Shown one piece after another: positions 27,417 through 37,394 of a DNA stretch of 37,394 bases. How positions within the stretch are numbered: the first letter of the stretch is position 1; every line of letters begins with the position of its first letter. A program made the translations under genes and the position numbers. The stretch comes from Streptomyces oceani (GTDB lineage: Bacteria; Actinomycetota; Actinomycetes; Streptomycetales; Streptomycetaceae). The notes under the pieces are model-generated. The model was not told the origin of the DNA, ran no database searches, and saw nothing but the letters and a program-made list of their open reading frames with translations. The DNA lies in contig NZ_LJGU01000133.1 in the NCBI RefSeq assembly GCF_001751245.1, forward strand, positions 160,452 through 197,845, given 5' to 3'.

Positions 27417-28838
27417 TCAGCGGGTGAGGTCGACGTTTTCCAGCACGCCAAGCGCGTCGGGAGTGAGTACCGCCGCTGAGTAGTAGGCACTGACCAGGTA
27501 CGAGGACACGGCCCGTGGACTGATCCCCATGAACCGTACGTTCAGGCTGGGTGCGTACTCGTCCGGGATGCCGGTCTGGTGAAGGCCCACGACACCCTGG
27601 TCTTCCTGCCCGGTACGCATCGCCAGCACCGAACTCGTCCCCTGCGCGCTGATGGGAATCTTCTCGCACGGCAGCAATGGCACGCCACGCCACGCTGCCA
27701 CCCTGTGACCCTCCAGTTCGAGATTCCGCGGCGCGAGGCCCAGGCGGTTGCACTCCCGGCCGAAGGCGGCGATGGCGCGCGGATGGGCGAGGAAGAACTC
27801 GGTCCTACGGCGCCGGGAGAGGAGTTCGTCCAGGTCGCCCGGGGTCGGAGGACCCGTGGTGGACTGGACGCGCTGGCGGAGGTCGGCGTTGTGCAGCAGC
27901 CCGAAGTCCGGATTGTTGACCAGGTCGTGTTCCTGCTGCTCGCGCAGCTCCTCGACGGTCAGGCGCAGCTGCTGGTGAAGCTGGTCCATCGGGTCGTTGT
28001 AGAGGTCGGCGACCCGGGTGTGCACGCGCAGGATGGTCTGCGCGACGCCCAGTTCGTACTCCCGGGGGCTGAGGTCGTAGGCCGCGAAGGTGCCGGGCAG
28101 TTCGGGCTCGCCGGCATGGCCGGCTGACAGGTGCATGGCGGCTTCCCCGTGCTTGTTCTGCGGCGGCGCCGTGCGACTCGCCGCCCGGGTGAGGTGCGTA
28201 CGCAGCCCCTCGGAACGGTCGAGGACCTCCCGCAGGTCGCGGCGGGCGAGCGTGAGCACGATGCACGGCGTGAGCGTGCGGGTGGTGACCGGCCAGGTGT
28301 GCTGGGAGTCGGTCAGCACCTGGGCCCCGAGGAAGTCGCCGTCGCTCAGGACGTCCAGGACGCTCGTGCCGCCGTACGCGCCGGTGGTGCTCGTGCTCAC
28401 CTTGCCGTGAGCGAGCAGGATCACCTCCTCGGCCGGCTCGTGGGCGGTGGTGAGGGTCTCCCCGGCCGCGAGGTGCCGCTGGGTGAAACGTTCGGACAGG
28501 GCGGTCAGCGCGTGCTCGTCCGCCAGGTCGCGCAGCGCGGGCAACTCCCGCAGCTCCGGTGGCAGCACGCGCACCTCGCCAGCGGTGGTGGAGAAGGTCA
28601 GCCGACCGTCGCCGAGGGTGTAGGTCAGCCTGCGGTTGACCCGGTAGGAGCCGCTCTCGGTGTCCACCCAGGGCAGCATGCGCAGCAGCCAGCGAGGGCT
28701 GATCGACTGCGTCTGCGGCGGCGTCTTGGTGGTGGTGGCCAGGGTACGGGCCGCTGCCGGGCCGAGGCTGAGCCTTTGCTGTCGTTGGTGTCCGTCGACG
28801 GGAGCCGGCGGGCTGTGCGTACGGGATTCGCTGGGCAT
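27417..28838 (-). CDS. Family 2B encapsulin shell protein B (EshA-like, CNB insertion)
   Basis: A 473-residue HK97-fold shell protein with an inserted cyclic-nucleotide-binding (CNB) domain, the mark of Family 2B encapsulins. Residues 1-22 are disordered. The N-arm is [20 protein letters not shown] (23-42), then [12 protein letters not shown] and [19 protein letters not shown]. The CNB domain spans about 110-220; its phosphate-binding segment [16 protein letters not shown] lacks the usual Arg. The HK97 P and A domains resume at [20 protein letters not shown] and run through [22 protein letters not shown] and [13 protein letters not shown] to the end. It differs from shell A by a basic run RRRR (342-345). 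Start ATG at 28836-28838 with GGTGA upstream; the frame is open 15 codons more. Not a Crp regulator: no HTH is present. Confidence 0.88.
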   Translation of the reverse strand: MPSESRTHSPPAPVDGHQRQQRLSLGPAAARTLATTTKTPPQTQSISPRWLLRMLPWVDTESGSYRVNRRLTYTLGDGRLTFSTTAGEVRVLPPELRELPALRDLADEHALTALSERFTQRHLAAGETLTTAHEPAEEVILLAHGKVSTSTTGAYGGTSVLDVLSDGDFLGAQVLTDSQHTWPVTTRTLTPCIVLTLARRDLREVLDRSEGLRTHLTRAASRTAPPQNKHGEAAMHLSAGHAGEPELPGTFAAYDLSPREYELGVAQTILRVHTRVADLYNDPMDQLHQQLRLTVEELREQQEHDLVNNPDFGLLHNADLRQRVQSTTGPPTPGDLDELLSRRRRTEFFLAHPRAIAAFGRECNRLGLAPRNLELEGHRVAAWRGVPLLPCEKIPISAQGTSSVLAMRTGQEDQGVVGLHQTGIPDEYAPSLNVRFMGISPRAVSSYLVSAYYSAAVLTPDALGVLENVDLTR

Positions 28839-28904
28839 GACGTCGTCACCACTCGGGTCGGAATCGTGGGCAGCGGGGCCCACGGGAGGACTTGGCCAGG
28901 CGGG

Positions 28905-31226
<2,322 letters not shown>

Positions 31227-32648
31227 TCAGGCGTCCCGGCCGACTTCGACGTTCTCCAGGACGCCGAGCGCGTCCGGCACCAGCACTGCCGCGGAGTAGT
31301 AGGTGCTGACGAGGTACGAGATCAGAGCCTGCTCGCTGATTCCCATGAACCGCACGGACAGACCTGGTTCGTACTCGTCCGGAAGGCCGGTCTGGTGCAG
31401 ACCGACCACGCCCTGGTTCTCCTCCCCGGTGCGCATGAGAAGGATCGAACTGGTGCGGTTCTCGCTCACCGGAATCTTGTTGCAGGGGAAGAGCGGCACG
31501 CCTCGCCAGGCCGGCACCTGGTGACCGCCGACCTGCACGCCCTCCGGATAGAGACCACGACGGCTGCACTCCCGTCCGAACGCGGCGATCACCCGTGGGT
31601 GTGCCAGGAAGAACCCAGGCTCCTTCCACACCAGGGCCAGCAGCTCGTCCATGTCGTCAGGGGTCGGCGGGCCGGTCCGGGTGTGGACGCGCTGCCGGAG
31701 ATCAGCGTTGTGCAGCAGTCCGAAGTCCCGGTTGTTGACCAGCTCGTGCTCCTGTGTCTCGCGCAGCTCCTGGATGGTCAGGCGGAGTTGCTGCTCGATC
31801 TGGTCCATCGGCTGGTTGTAGAGGTCCGCGACCCGGGTGTGCACCCGCAGGACCGTCTGCGCGACGCTGAGTTCGTACTCCCGCGGGGCCAGCTCGTAGT
31901 CGGCGAACGTGCCCGGGAGTCGCGGCTCCCCCTGGTGCCCGGAGGCGACCGCGATCTCCGACTCGCCGTAGGCGTTCTGTGCCTCGGGCGAACCGGACGA
32001 CACCTGCTCCAGGTGGTCACGCAACGCCTCGGACCTGCCGGCGACCTCCCGCAGTGAGGACCGCGGCAACGACAGCACCGTGCACCCGGTCACGGCCGTG
32101 GCCGTGTACTCCCAGGTGTGTTCACCGTCCAGCAGCACCTGGTCACCCAGGAACTCGCCGTCCGCCAGCACCCCGAGAAGCGTCTGTTCGCCGTACTTGC
32201 TCGTCCCGTGCTGATTGACCTTGCCGTGCGCGATCAGCACGACCTCGTCCGCCGGCTGGCCGGACTCCACGATGACCTCGCCCGGCGCGTGCTCCCGCTG
32301 GACGAAGCGGTCCGCCAGCTTCTCCAGTACCGAGGTGTCCTCGAAACCCCACAACGGCGGCAACTCGCACAGCTCGGCCGGGATGGGCCGCACCTCGGCA
32401 CCGGTGTTGGAGAAGGTCACCCGTCCGTCGCCGAGGGTGTACGTCAGCCTCCGGTTCACCCGGTACGCGCCGCCGGACGCCTGCACCCAGGGCAACAGCC
32501 GCAACAACCACCGGGAAGTGATCGACTGCATCTGCGGCGGCGTCTTCGTCGTCGTCGACAAGTTCCGCGCCGCAGCCGTGCCCAAGCTCAGCTGGTCCTG
32601 AACATCCTGTCCCTGCGCCAAAGAGTCAGTGCTCCGCACCGCGCCCAC
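31227..32648 (-). CDS. Family 2B encapsulin shell protein A (EshA-like, CNB insertion)
   Basis: A 473-residue paralogue of shell B, by eye over half identical, first gene of the operon. N-arm: [20 protein letters not shown] (20-39), then [11 protein letters not shown] and [19 protein letters not shown]. The CNB domain spans about 105-215; its phosphate-binding segment [16 protein letters not shown] (164-179) lacks the Arg that contacts cAMP in CRP. The HK97 P and A domains follow from [20 protein letters not shown]; they include [24 protein letters not shown] sequence where shell B has a basic run, and end with [20 protein letters not shown]. In the family these subunits form about 24-32 nm protein shells. 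The start GTG at 32646-32648 is uncertain; GTG at 32637-32639 is an alternative. The stop abuts the cyclase start. Confidence 0.88.
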   Translation of the reverse strand: MGAVRSTDSLAQGQDVQDQLSLGTAAARNLSTTTKTPPQMQSITSRWLLRLLPWVQASGGAYRVNRRLTYTLGDGRVTFSNTGAEVRPIPAELCELPPLWGFEDTSVLEKLADRFVQREHAPGEVIVESGQPADEVVLIAHGKVNQHGTSKYGEQTLLGVLADGEFLGDQVLLDGEHTWEYTATAVTGCTVLSLPRSSLREVAGRSEALRDHLEQVSSGSPEAQNAYGESEIAVASGHQGEPRLPGTFADYELAPREYELSVAQTVLRVHTRVADLYNQPMDQIEQQLRLTIQELRETQEHELVNNRDFGLLHNADLRQRVHTRTGPPTPDDMDELLALVWKEPGFFLAHPRVIAAFGRECSRRGLYPEGVQVGGHQVPAWRGVPLFPCNKIPVSENRTSSILLMRTGEENQGVVGLHQTGLPDEYEPGLSVRFMGISEQALISYLVSTYYSAAVLVPDALGVLENVEVGRDA

Positions 32649-32655
32649 CCATCCA

Positions 32656-32681
32656 ATCGGCCGATCGCTTTCCCTGCGATC
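32656..32681. promoter_or_regulatory. Overlapping palindromes ahead of the shell A start
   Basis: The palindrome ATCGGCCGAT (32656-32665) overlaps the inverted repeat GATCGC-N7-GCGATC (32663-32681). A third GATCGC lies at 32707-32712. They sit 8-65 bases upstream of the shell A GTG and could be an operator or a leader hairpin. The only -35-like element seen nearby on the minus strand is TTGAAA, with no good -10. Confidence 0.35.
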
Positions 32682-32833
32682 CTCACGGGTGTGCCGGACC
32701 GCTGTCGATCGCTGAAAAGAGTGATGAGATGGTCAGCTCTGCGAGCCAGCCTCGGTGTTTCAACTCGGTCGTGAGCAACGGACGTTGGGGAACGCCGTAG
32801 GCATTTGGAGTACTTCCCGCCAGCGGACGAGAG

Positions 32834-33226
32834 TCAGGCCCCTCCCTCCCCGGACTCGTCCTCCCTAGTGGCCACCCTCGGGGACTCCCGCGCGGTGTCC
32901 CGTACGGCGTCCCCCGCGGTCCGGCCCGCGATCGTCTCGTGGTGCCGGATGACCTCCGCGATGATGAAGTTCAGCAGCTTCTCGGCGAAGGCCGGGTCCA
33001 GTTTGGCGTCCGCCGCGAGCTCCCGCAGCCGGGTGATCTGACGTGCCTCCCGGGCCGGGTCGGCCGGCGGCAGCTGATGCGTCGCCTTCAACCTCCCCAC
33101 TCGCTGGGTGCACTTGAAGCGCTCGGCGAGCAGGTGCACGACCGCCGAGTCGATGTTGTCGATGCTGTCGCGCAGTTCGCTGAGCTGGGCGCGTACGGAC
33201 TCGTCGGTCCCGTCGATCTCGTTCAT
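32834..33226 (-). CDS. Chorismate mutase (AroQ type)
   Basis: A 130-residue all-helical chorismate mutase, converting chorismate to prephenate for Phe and Tyr synthesis. Family marks: LRDSIDNIDSAVVHLLAERF (first helix with the conserved Arg and Asp), CTQRVGRLKATHQLPPADPA (Arg and Lys that bind the substrate), REARQITRLRELA and FAEKLLNFIIAEVIRHHETI. Residues 107-130 are a charged disordered tail. It is the single-domain AroQ form; no signal peptide. The ATG at 33224-33226 has only a weak ribosome site. It lies between the AraC gene and the encapsulin operon on the same strand, 185 bases from the latter. A role in the terpene locus is not supported. Confidence 0.9.
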   Translation of the reverse strand: MNEIDGTDESVRAQLSELRDSIDNIDSAVVHLLAERFKCTQRVGRLKATHQLPPADPAREARQITRLRELAADAKLDPAFAEKLLNFIIAEVIRHHETIAGRTAGDAVRDTARESPRVATREDESGEGGA

Positions 33227-33275
33227 ACGCCGAGAGCCTATGCGCTGCGGACGCCGGGCACGGCCACCGACCGCA

Positions 33276-34229
33276 TCATGGGCGCCCGCACTCCTCCGCG
33301 CCCCGCTCGAGCGTCGCCCGCCCGGCGCTGACCAGCGGTGGACGGTCCGGTTCCGGCACCCGGTGGCTCCAGCCGCCGGGCACCGTCCCCCGCTGGCGGG
33401 CTCGGAACCGTACCGGGGCAGTGCCGATCCGACGGGCGAAGATACGGGAGAAGTAGGCCGGGTCCGTGTAACCCACCCGACGGGCGACGGCGGCCACCGA
33501 CAGCGAGGTGCCCACCAGCAGTTCCTGCGCCCGGGCCAGTCGTATCCCCAGGAGGTAGTCCTTCGGGCTGCAACCGGCCGCGCCGCGTACGGCCGTACGG
33601 AGTTCCGCCGCCGTCAGGCCGAGCCGGGTCGCGTGCTCGGCGATGGACAGCGGCAGGAAGGCGTCCCGGGCGAGCGCGTGCAACAGCGGCCGGCCGTCCG
33701 CGGTGGTGTCCGCCCGCGCCCGGCGCAGCGCGACGAGCAGCTCGTGCACGGCCGCCGCGCACTCGATCTCCAGCAGCGGGTTCCGGTGGTGCGCGGCGCG
33801 GGCGATCCGGCTGATGGCGGTACGGGCCGGCAGGGTGTCGCTGAGCGGTACGACGGGGCGTTCCGGTTCGATGCAGCCCAGTTCGGTGTACGCCTCGACC
33901 GCCGGACCGGTGAAGTCGACGAAGCCCTCATCCCAGCCGATCGCGGGGTCCGGGGCGTAGTGGTGACGGCTCCCGGGGGTGAGCCAGAGCAACGCGGGGG
34001 CGACGACGTCCATCGACGGACCGTCGTCCACCCGTAGCCAGCCGCGCCCGGCGCTGATCACCACCGCGACGTGGTGGTCGAGGGTGCGCGGGCCCACGGT
34101 GGGCAGGGCGCCGTGCTGGAGTCCGACTCCCAGACACGCCAAGCCCAGTCTGTGGTGCACGGGTCGGGGCTCGAAGTACCGCATCCACGTCCGGTACGCC
34201 GGTCCGTCCGCTCTCGCGTCCTCCCGCAC
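33276..34229 (-). CDS. AraC-family transcriptional regulator
   Basis: A 317-residue AraC/XylS regulator. The N-terminal cupin-like sensor domain (about 15-140) includes LDHHVAVVISAGRGWLRVDD, LLWLTPGSRHHYAPDPAIGW and EGFVDFTGPAVEAY, typical of sugar-sensing members. The C-terminal double HTH (about 195-290) shows LSIAEHATRLGLTAAELRTA and the second-helix signature SVAAVARRVGYTDPAYFSRI then FARRIGTAPVRFR. The last 27 residues are a tail. GTG at 34227-34229 follows a good ribosome site (GAGGGGAG). It lies 141 bases downstream of the GH101 gene on the same strand, so it may respond to sugars released by that enzyme; this is inference. Confidence 0.9.
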   Translation of the reverse strand: MREDARADGPAYRTWMRYFEPRPVHHRLGLACLGVGLQHGALPTVGPRTLDHHVAVVISAGRGWLRVDDGPSMDVVAPALLWLTPGSRHHYAPDPAIGWDEGFVDFTGPAVEAYTELGCIEPERPVVPLSDTLPARTAISRIARAAHHRNPLLEIECAAAVHELLVALRRARADTTADGRPLLHALARDAFLPLSIAEHATRLGLTAAELRTAVRGAAGCSPKDYLLGIRLARAQELLVGTSLSVAAVARRVGYTDPAYFSRIFARRIGTAPVRFRARQRGTVPGGWSHRVPEPDRPPLVSAGRATLERGAEECGRP

Positions 34230-34370
34230 CGTGTGCTCCCCTCGCCGCCGGTCGGGCCGCCGAGAGCAGCGTACGGCGTGTGGCCGCTGTGGTCACCGGG
34301 GCCGGAGCGGCTCCGTCCACCGGGGCGGCGACCCGTGACGTCCATCGGAACGGCCGCGACCACCGGGCTG

Positions 34371-37300
34371 TCAGTCCACCGGTGTGACCGTGAAGCCGTC
34401 CAGTACGAACTCCGCCTTCCCGTCCTCGCCGGTCTTGCGCAGCCCCACCCAGGCGACGCCGTCCTCGGGGGCGGTGAACTCGTAGCGGTGCGTGGTCGGT
34501 TCGGTGGCCACCGGCAGCGGCGTACGGTCCAGCTCGCGCACCTCGCCCCCCGGCTCGTCGACCGCGGTGACCCAGGCGTACTGCTCGGCCTTCGCGTTCT
34601 CGTAGCGGAACGACACCCGGTAGCGCCGCCCGGGCGTGAACCGCTCGGTGTGCGGCAGCGTCCGGTATACCAGGCCGGTGTTCTCGCCGCGCGACTTCAG
34701 CGACTCGTGGCCGTCGATGACGTCGTCGATCAGCTTGCCGTTCCAACCGCGCTGGGTGTAGCGACCATTCCGCTGCGCGATGTGCGTGCGCGGGTCGGTC
34801 ACGCCGCCGGCGTCGCCCTTGACGAACGGCCCCCAGCCCGGCCGGTCACGCGGCCGGTCCGGCACGATCCGCACGTCGTCGAAGCGCACCGGCACCTCCC
34901 CCGCGTCCGCGCTCAGCTCCAGAGTGACCGGCCCGCCGCCCTCCGGCACGGTGAACGGCACACACATCCGCTGGAAGCGGGTGCCCTGCTTGCGGTCGGC
35001 CGCCACCCAGTTCTCGGCGGTGGAACTGTCCGTGTACTGGCTGGCGTCGACGCCGTCACCGGTACGAACACGCACCCGCGCCCGGCGGCGCTCCGTGGCC
35101 TCGTCCCCCACCTGGACCTGCACGAACGCCGCGTAGCCCCCCGGCCGCAGCCGCCGCAGTCGCTGCCGGACGGTGCTCTTCCGCCCCGCCGGGAGCACCA
35201 GTTCGTGGTCCCCGGTCTTGCTGCGCTCCACCGTGGCCTCCCCCGCCACGAGCTGCCAGCCGGTCAGGTCACCGGCGTGGAAGCCCGGGTTGACCAGCGG
35301 CGTCGCCTCGCCCCAGGCCGGATCCGCCGGCTTCTCGGCCGGCTCGCGGTACAGCACGTACGGCTGCCCCGCCTCGGCGTCCAGCCGCACCCGGCCGCCC
35401 GCGCCGACCCGGACGCGTACGGCCTCGCCACGGCCCTGGTCGGTGAGCGGGTAACAGGTGACGGTGTCCGCGTCGGCCCAACCGCGGGGCAACCGCCAAC
35501 TGCTCCGGCCGCCCTTCGGGTTGTAGTGGTAGAGCCGGTCCGGGTCGGTGGCCCGGCGCGGCTCCCAGGGCAGCAGGTAGCGCCCGTCGGCGTAGACGAG
35601 CCGGTCGTCCGTGGTGATCCGGCGGGTGCCGTCCGCGTCCGAGACGGAGGTACGGAGCTCGCCCTCGAAGGTGATCTCGTGCTTCGTCCAGCGGCGGATG
35701 GGCTGGGCCTGGAGGTACTTCGCGGGCAGCGATTCGGTCCAGATCAGCTCGTAGAAGGCGTGCCAGTCGGTCTTGCCGCGCCAGCCCTCGTAGTTGCCGG
35801 TGCGGGGGATGCCCAGCAGGGTGGGCCACTTGTCGGCGAAGACGTCCTTCTGGTGGTTGCGCAGGAACCGGATCAGCCGGGAGTTGACGCCCCGGCTGGT
35901 GTCGGCGCCGTAGTCGGTCTCGGTCGCCCAGTGCGACCACAGCGAGGAACGCTCCAGGCCGTGTCCCCATTCGGTGGTCACCTGCCAGCCCTGTTCCCGA
36001 AGTTCCCGCTGCAGCCGGTCGGACGTCCAGCCGGACTCTCGGAACACGTCGATGTACAGCGTGTTCAGCGCGGGGTCGGTGTCCTTCCGCAACTGTCGGA
36101 AGCGACCGACGACGTCACCGGAGACCAGGTCCCGACGCTGGTCGATGCGGTACGACTGGTCGAGCCAGTCCCACTGCTCGTTGTCGACGTCCACCAGCTT
36201 CTCCGAGAAGGCGTTCGCGACCGGGTACGCCTCGGTGGCGTTGACGTGCACGGCGAAGTCGGTGTGCCACTTCGCGCCGGCCCGCAGCAGGGTGTTGAGG
36301 TCCGCGAGCCCGCCGGCTCGCTCGTTGTAGTTCCCGGCGTAGTCGGGGTGCGCGGAGTCGTGGCCCTCCGACTGGTAGCCCTTGAGCAGGGTGTACTGCC
36401 GCAGGCCGTCGGTGGCCAGCGCGATCCGCTTGACCTCGTCCAGCGTGGCCAGGAACGGGTTGGTGGCCTGGCTGGCGAAGTTGAACGGGATGTGCGGCAC
36501 GACCCGCAGGTGCTGCTCCTCGGCGCCCAGCGGATCGACCATGATCTCCCGCATCGCGATGGCCGCGTCCTGCCAGTCGACGGTGTCGTCGCCGTTCCGG
36601 TCCCGGGTGAGGATGACCTTCACCCAGGGCAGCGGCTCGGTGTCGTCGGCCCGCGCGGTGTCCGCCCGGTGCGTCCACTGGCCACAGCCGATCCGGGCGG
36701 CACGGTGACCGTCGGATGTGACGGTCTGCCGCCACAACCGCCCGTTCTCCCAGCTGACGTCGTCCTTCGGCTTGTCGTAGCTGGTGTTGGTCTCGATGGC
36801 CGCCGCCAGCTCGTCGGTCCACAGGACGGCGTACGCGCAGCCGATGGCCTCCTTGTCGACCGAGGTGCCGTCGGTGACCTCGACGAGGGTGTCGCCGCTG
36901 GCGTCCTTGTCCAGCTCGACCCGCGCGGCCAACAGCGCGGCACCCGGCTGCTCGGAGCGTACGGACAGCCACGCGAGCCCGGGGATCTCCAGCGTGCCGA
37001 TCCGCAACCGGTCCGTGTCCGCGATCCGGGTGCACCGCCAGTGCAGCGTGGAGTCCCGCAACTCGATCCGTACGTCCAGCTCGGTGCCGCCGGGCAGCAC
37101 GAGCGTGTAGTCCACCCCGCCCTCGCCCGGGGTCGCGGTGACCTTCGGTTCGTACGCCTCGCCGTCCACCAGCAGGCCGCGGACCGGTTCCCGCTGGCCG
37201 TGCAGCACGGCACCGCTGGACCGCTCCGCGTAACCGATGACGCGCGGGAAGGCGCGGTCGACGCGTACCTCCAGCGCCTCGGACCGCAGCAGCACCTCAC

Positions 37301-37394
37301 CGTCCCGGCCCGCTACCGCGGCGGCCGGGGAACCGGCCGGTCGCGCGCTCGCCGGGGTGGCCCAACCAGCCGCCGCGCCCAGCCCGGTGAGGGC
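34371..37394 (-). CDS. Secreted GH101 endo-alpha-N-acetylgalactosaminidase (5' end outside window)
   Basis: The gene is open to the window edge, giving at least 1,007 codons. The upstream in-frame residues ALTGLGAAAGWATPASARPAG look like the end of a signal peptide with an Ala-X-Ala cleavage site, so the GTG at 37295 is internal and the true start lies beyond 37394. Order: N-terminal beta-supersandwich, then a TIM barrel of family GH101. The likely nucleophile Asp is in LNTLYIDVFRESG (codon 36048-36050) and the acid/base Glu in VTTEWGHGLERSS (codon 35970-35972). QATNPFLATLDEV, WEPRRATDPDRLYHYNPKGG and two C-terminal beta-sandwich, carbohydrate-binding-like regions follow. GH101 enzymes free the Gal-GalNAc core disaccharide from mucin-type O-glycoproteins. 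An AraC gene follows. Confidence 0.9.
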   Translation of the reverse strand, partial: ALTGLGAAAGWATPASARPAGSPAAAVAGRDGEVLLRSEALEVRVDRAFPRVIGYAERSSGAVLHGQREPVRGLLVDGEAYEPKVTATPGEGGVDYTLVLPGGTELDVRIELRDSTLHWRCTRIADTDRLRIGTLEIPGLAWLSVRSEQPGAALLAARVELDKDASGDTLVEVTDGTSVDKEAIGCAYAVLWTDELAAAIETNTSYDKPKDDVSWENGRLWRQTVTSDGHRAARIGCGQWTHRADTARADDTEPLPWVKVILTRDRNGDDTVDWQDAAIAMREIMVDPLGAEEQHLRVVPHIPFNFASQATNPFLATLDEVKRIALATDGLRQYTLLKGYQSEGHDSAHPDYAGNYNERAGGLADLNTLLRAGAKWHTDFAVHVNATEAYPVANAFSEKLVDVDNEQWDWLDQSYRIDQRRDLVSGDVVGRFRQLRKDTDPALNTLYIDVFRESGWTSDRLQRELREQGWQVTTEWGHGLERSSLWSHWATETDYGADTSRGVNSRLIRFLRNHQKDVFADKWPTLLGIPRTGNYEGWRGKTDWHAFYELIWTESLPAKYLQAQPIRRWTKHEITFEGELRTSVSDADGTRRITTDDRLVYADGRYLLPWEPRRATDPDRLYHYNPKGGRSSWRLPRGWADADTVTCYPLTDQGRGEAVRVRVGAGGRVRLDAEAGQPYVLYREPAEKPADPAWGEATPLVNPGFHAGDLTGWQLVAGEATVERSKTGDHELVLPAGRKSTVRQRLRRLRPGGYAAFVQVQVGDEATERRRARVRVRTGDGVDASQYTDSSTAENWVAADRKQGTRFQRMCVPFTVPEGGGPVTLELSADAGEVPVRFDDVRIVPDRPRDRPGWGPFVKGDAGGVTDPRTHIAQRNGRYTQRGWNGKLIDDVIDGHESLKSRGENTGLVYRTLPHTERFTPGRRYRVSFRYENAKAEQYAWVTAVDEPGGEVRELDRTPLPVATEPTTHRYEFTAPEDGVAWVGLRKTGEDGKAEFVLDGFTVTPVD

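Overview
The window looks like chromosomal DNA of a Streptomyces or a close relative. GC is very high and third codon positions are almost all G or C. GTG and TTG starts are common. The gene set (four-domain rpsA, polA, pdtaR, pyk, a DtxR/DmdR-type iron box, rare TTA codons, EshA-like shell proteins) is typical of that group. No transposase gene, CRISPR array, rRNA or replication origin was seen.

Positions 1-17 kb are mostly housekeeping. They hold a partial HTH gene, an alpha/beta hydrolase, an SRPBCC protein, a PAC2 protein, a TPR protein, rpsA with a clear promoter and terminator, a methyltransferase, an MFS exporter, a secreted lytic transglycosylase, polA divergent from an FdhF/YdeP molybdopterin oxidoreductase, a thioesterase and the ANTAR regulator pdtaR. 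A 73-nt tRNA with anticodon CAA and an M1 aminopeptidase follow.

Positions 19.8-24.1 kb hold a three-gene operon behind an iron box: a PLP decarboxylase, an amine N-hydroxylase and a SIMPL-domain protein. The genes overlap by 4 bases, and a hairpin closes the operon. This is the front half of a hydroxamate siderophore pathway; no acyltransferase or NIS synthetase is present. pyk follows and, unusually, carries a TTA codon.

From about 25.7 kb the content turns accessory: an IS-end-like stretch, a frameshifted VOC pseudogene, and then, all on the minus strand, the main system of the window. In transcription order this is Family 2B encapsulin shell A, a two-domain geosmin-synthase-type terpene cyclase, Family 2B encapsulin shell B, and a polyprenyl diphosphate synthase. 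Spacings are 3, 66 and 14 nt. The likely picture is a terpene-making protein nanocompartment with two shell proteins. The synthase would supply prenyl diphosphate (probably FPP) and the cyclase would be enclosed. The cyclase carries the same 13-residue peptide in its linker and at its C-terminus, encoded with different codons, which makes it a candidate shell-docking tag. The synthase gene has a TTA codon, pointing to bldA control.

Upstream of this operon lie a chorismate mutase, an AraC regulator and a secreted GH101 endo-alpha-N-acetylgalactosaminidase whose 5' end runs off the window. All function calls come from reading motifs and remembered family features; no database search was run.
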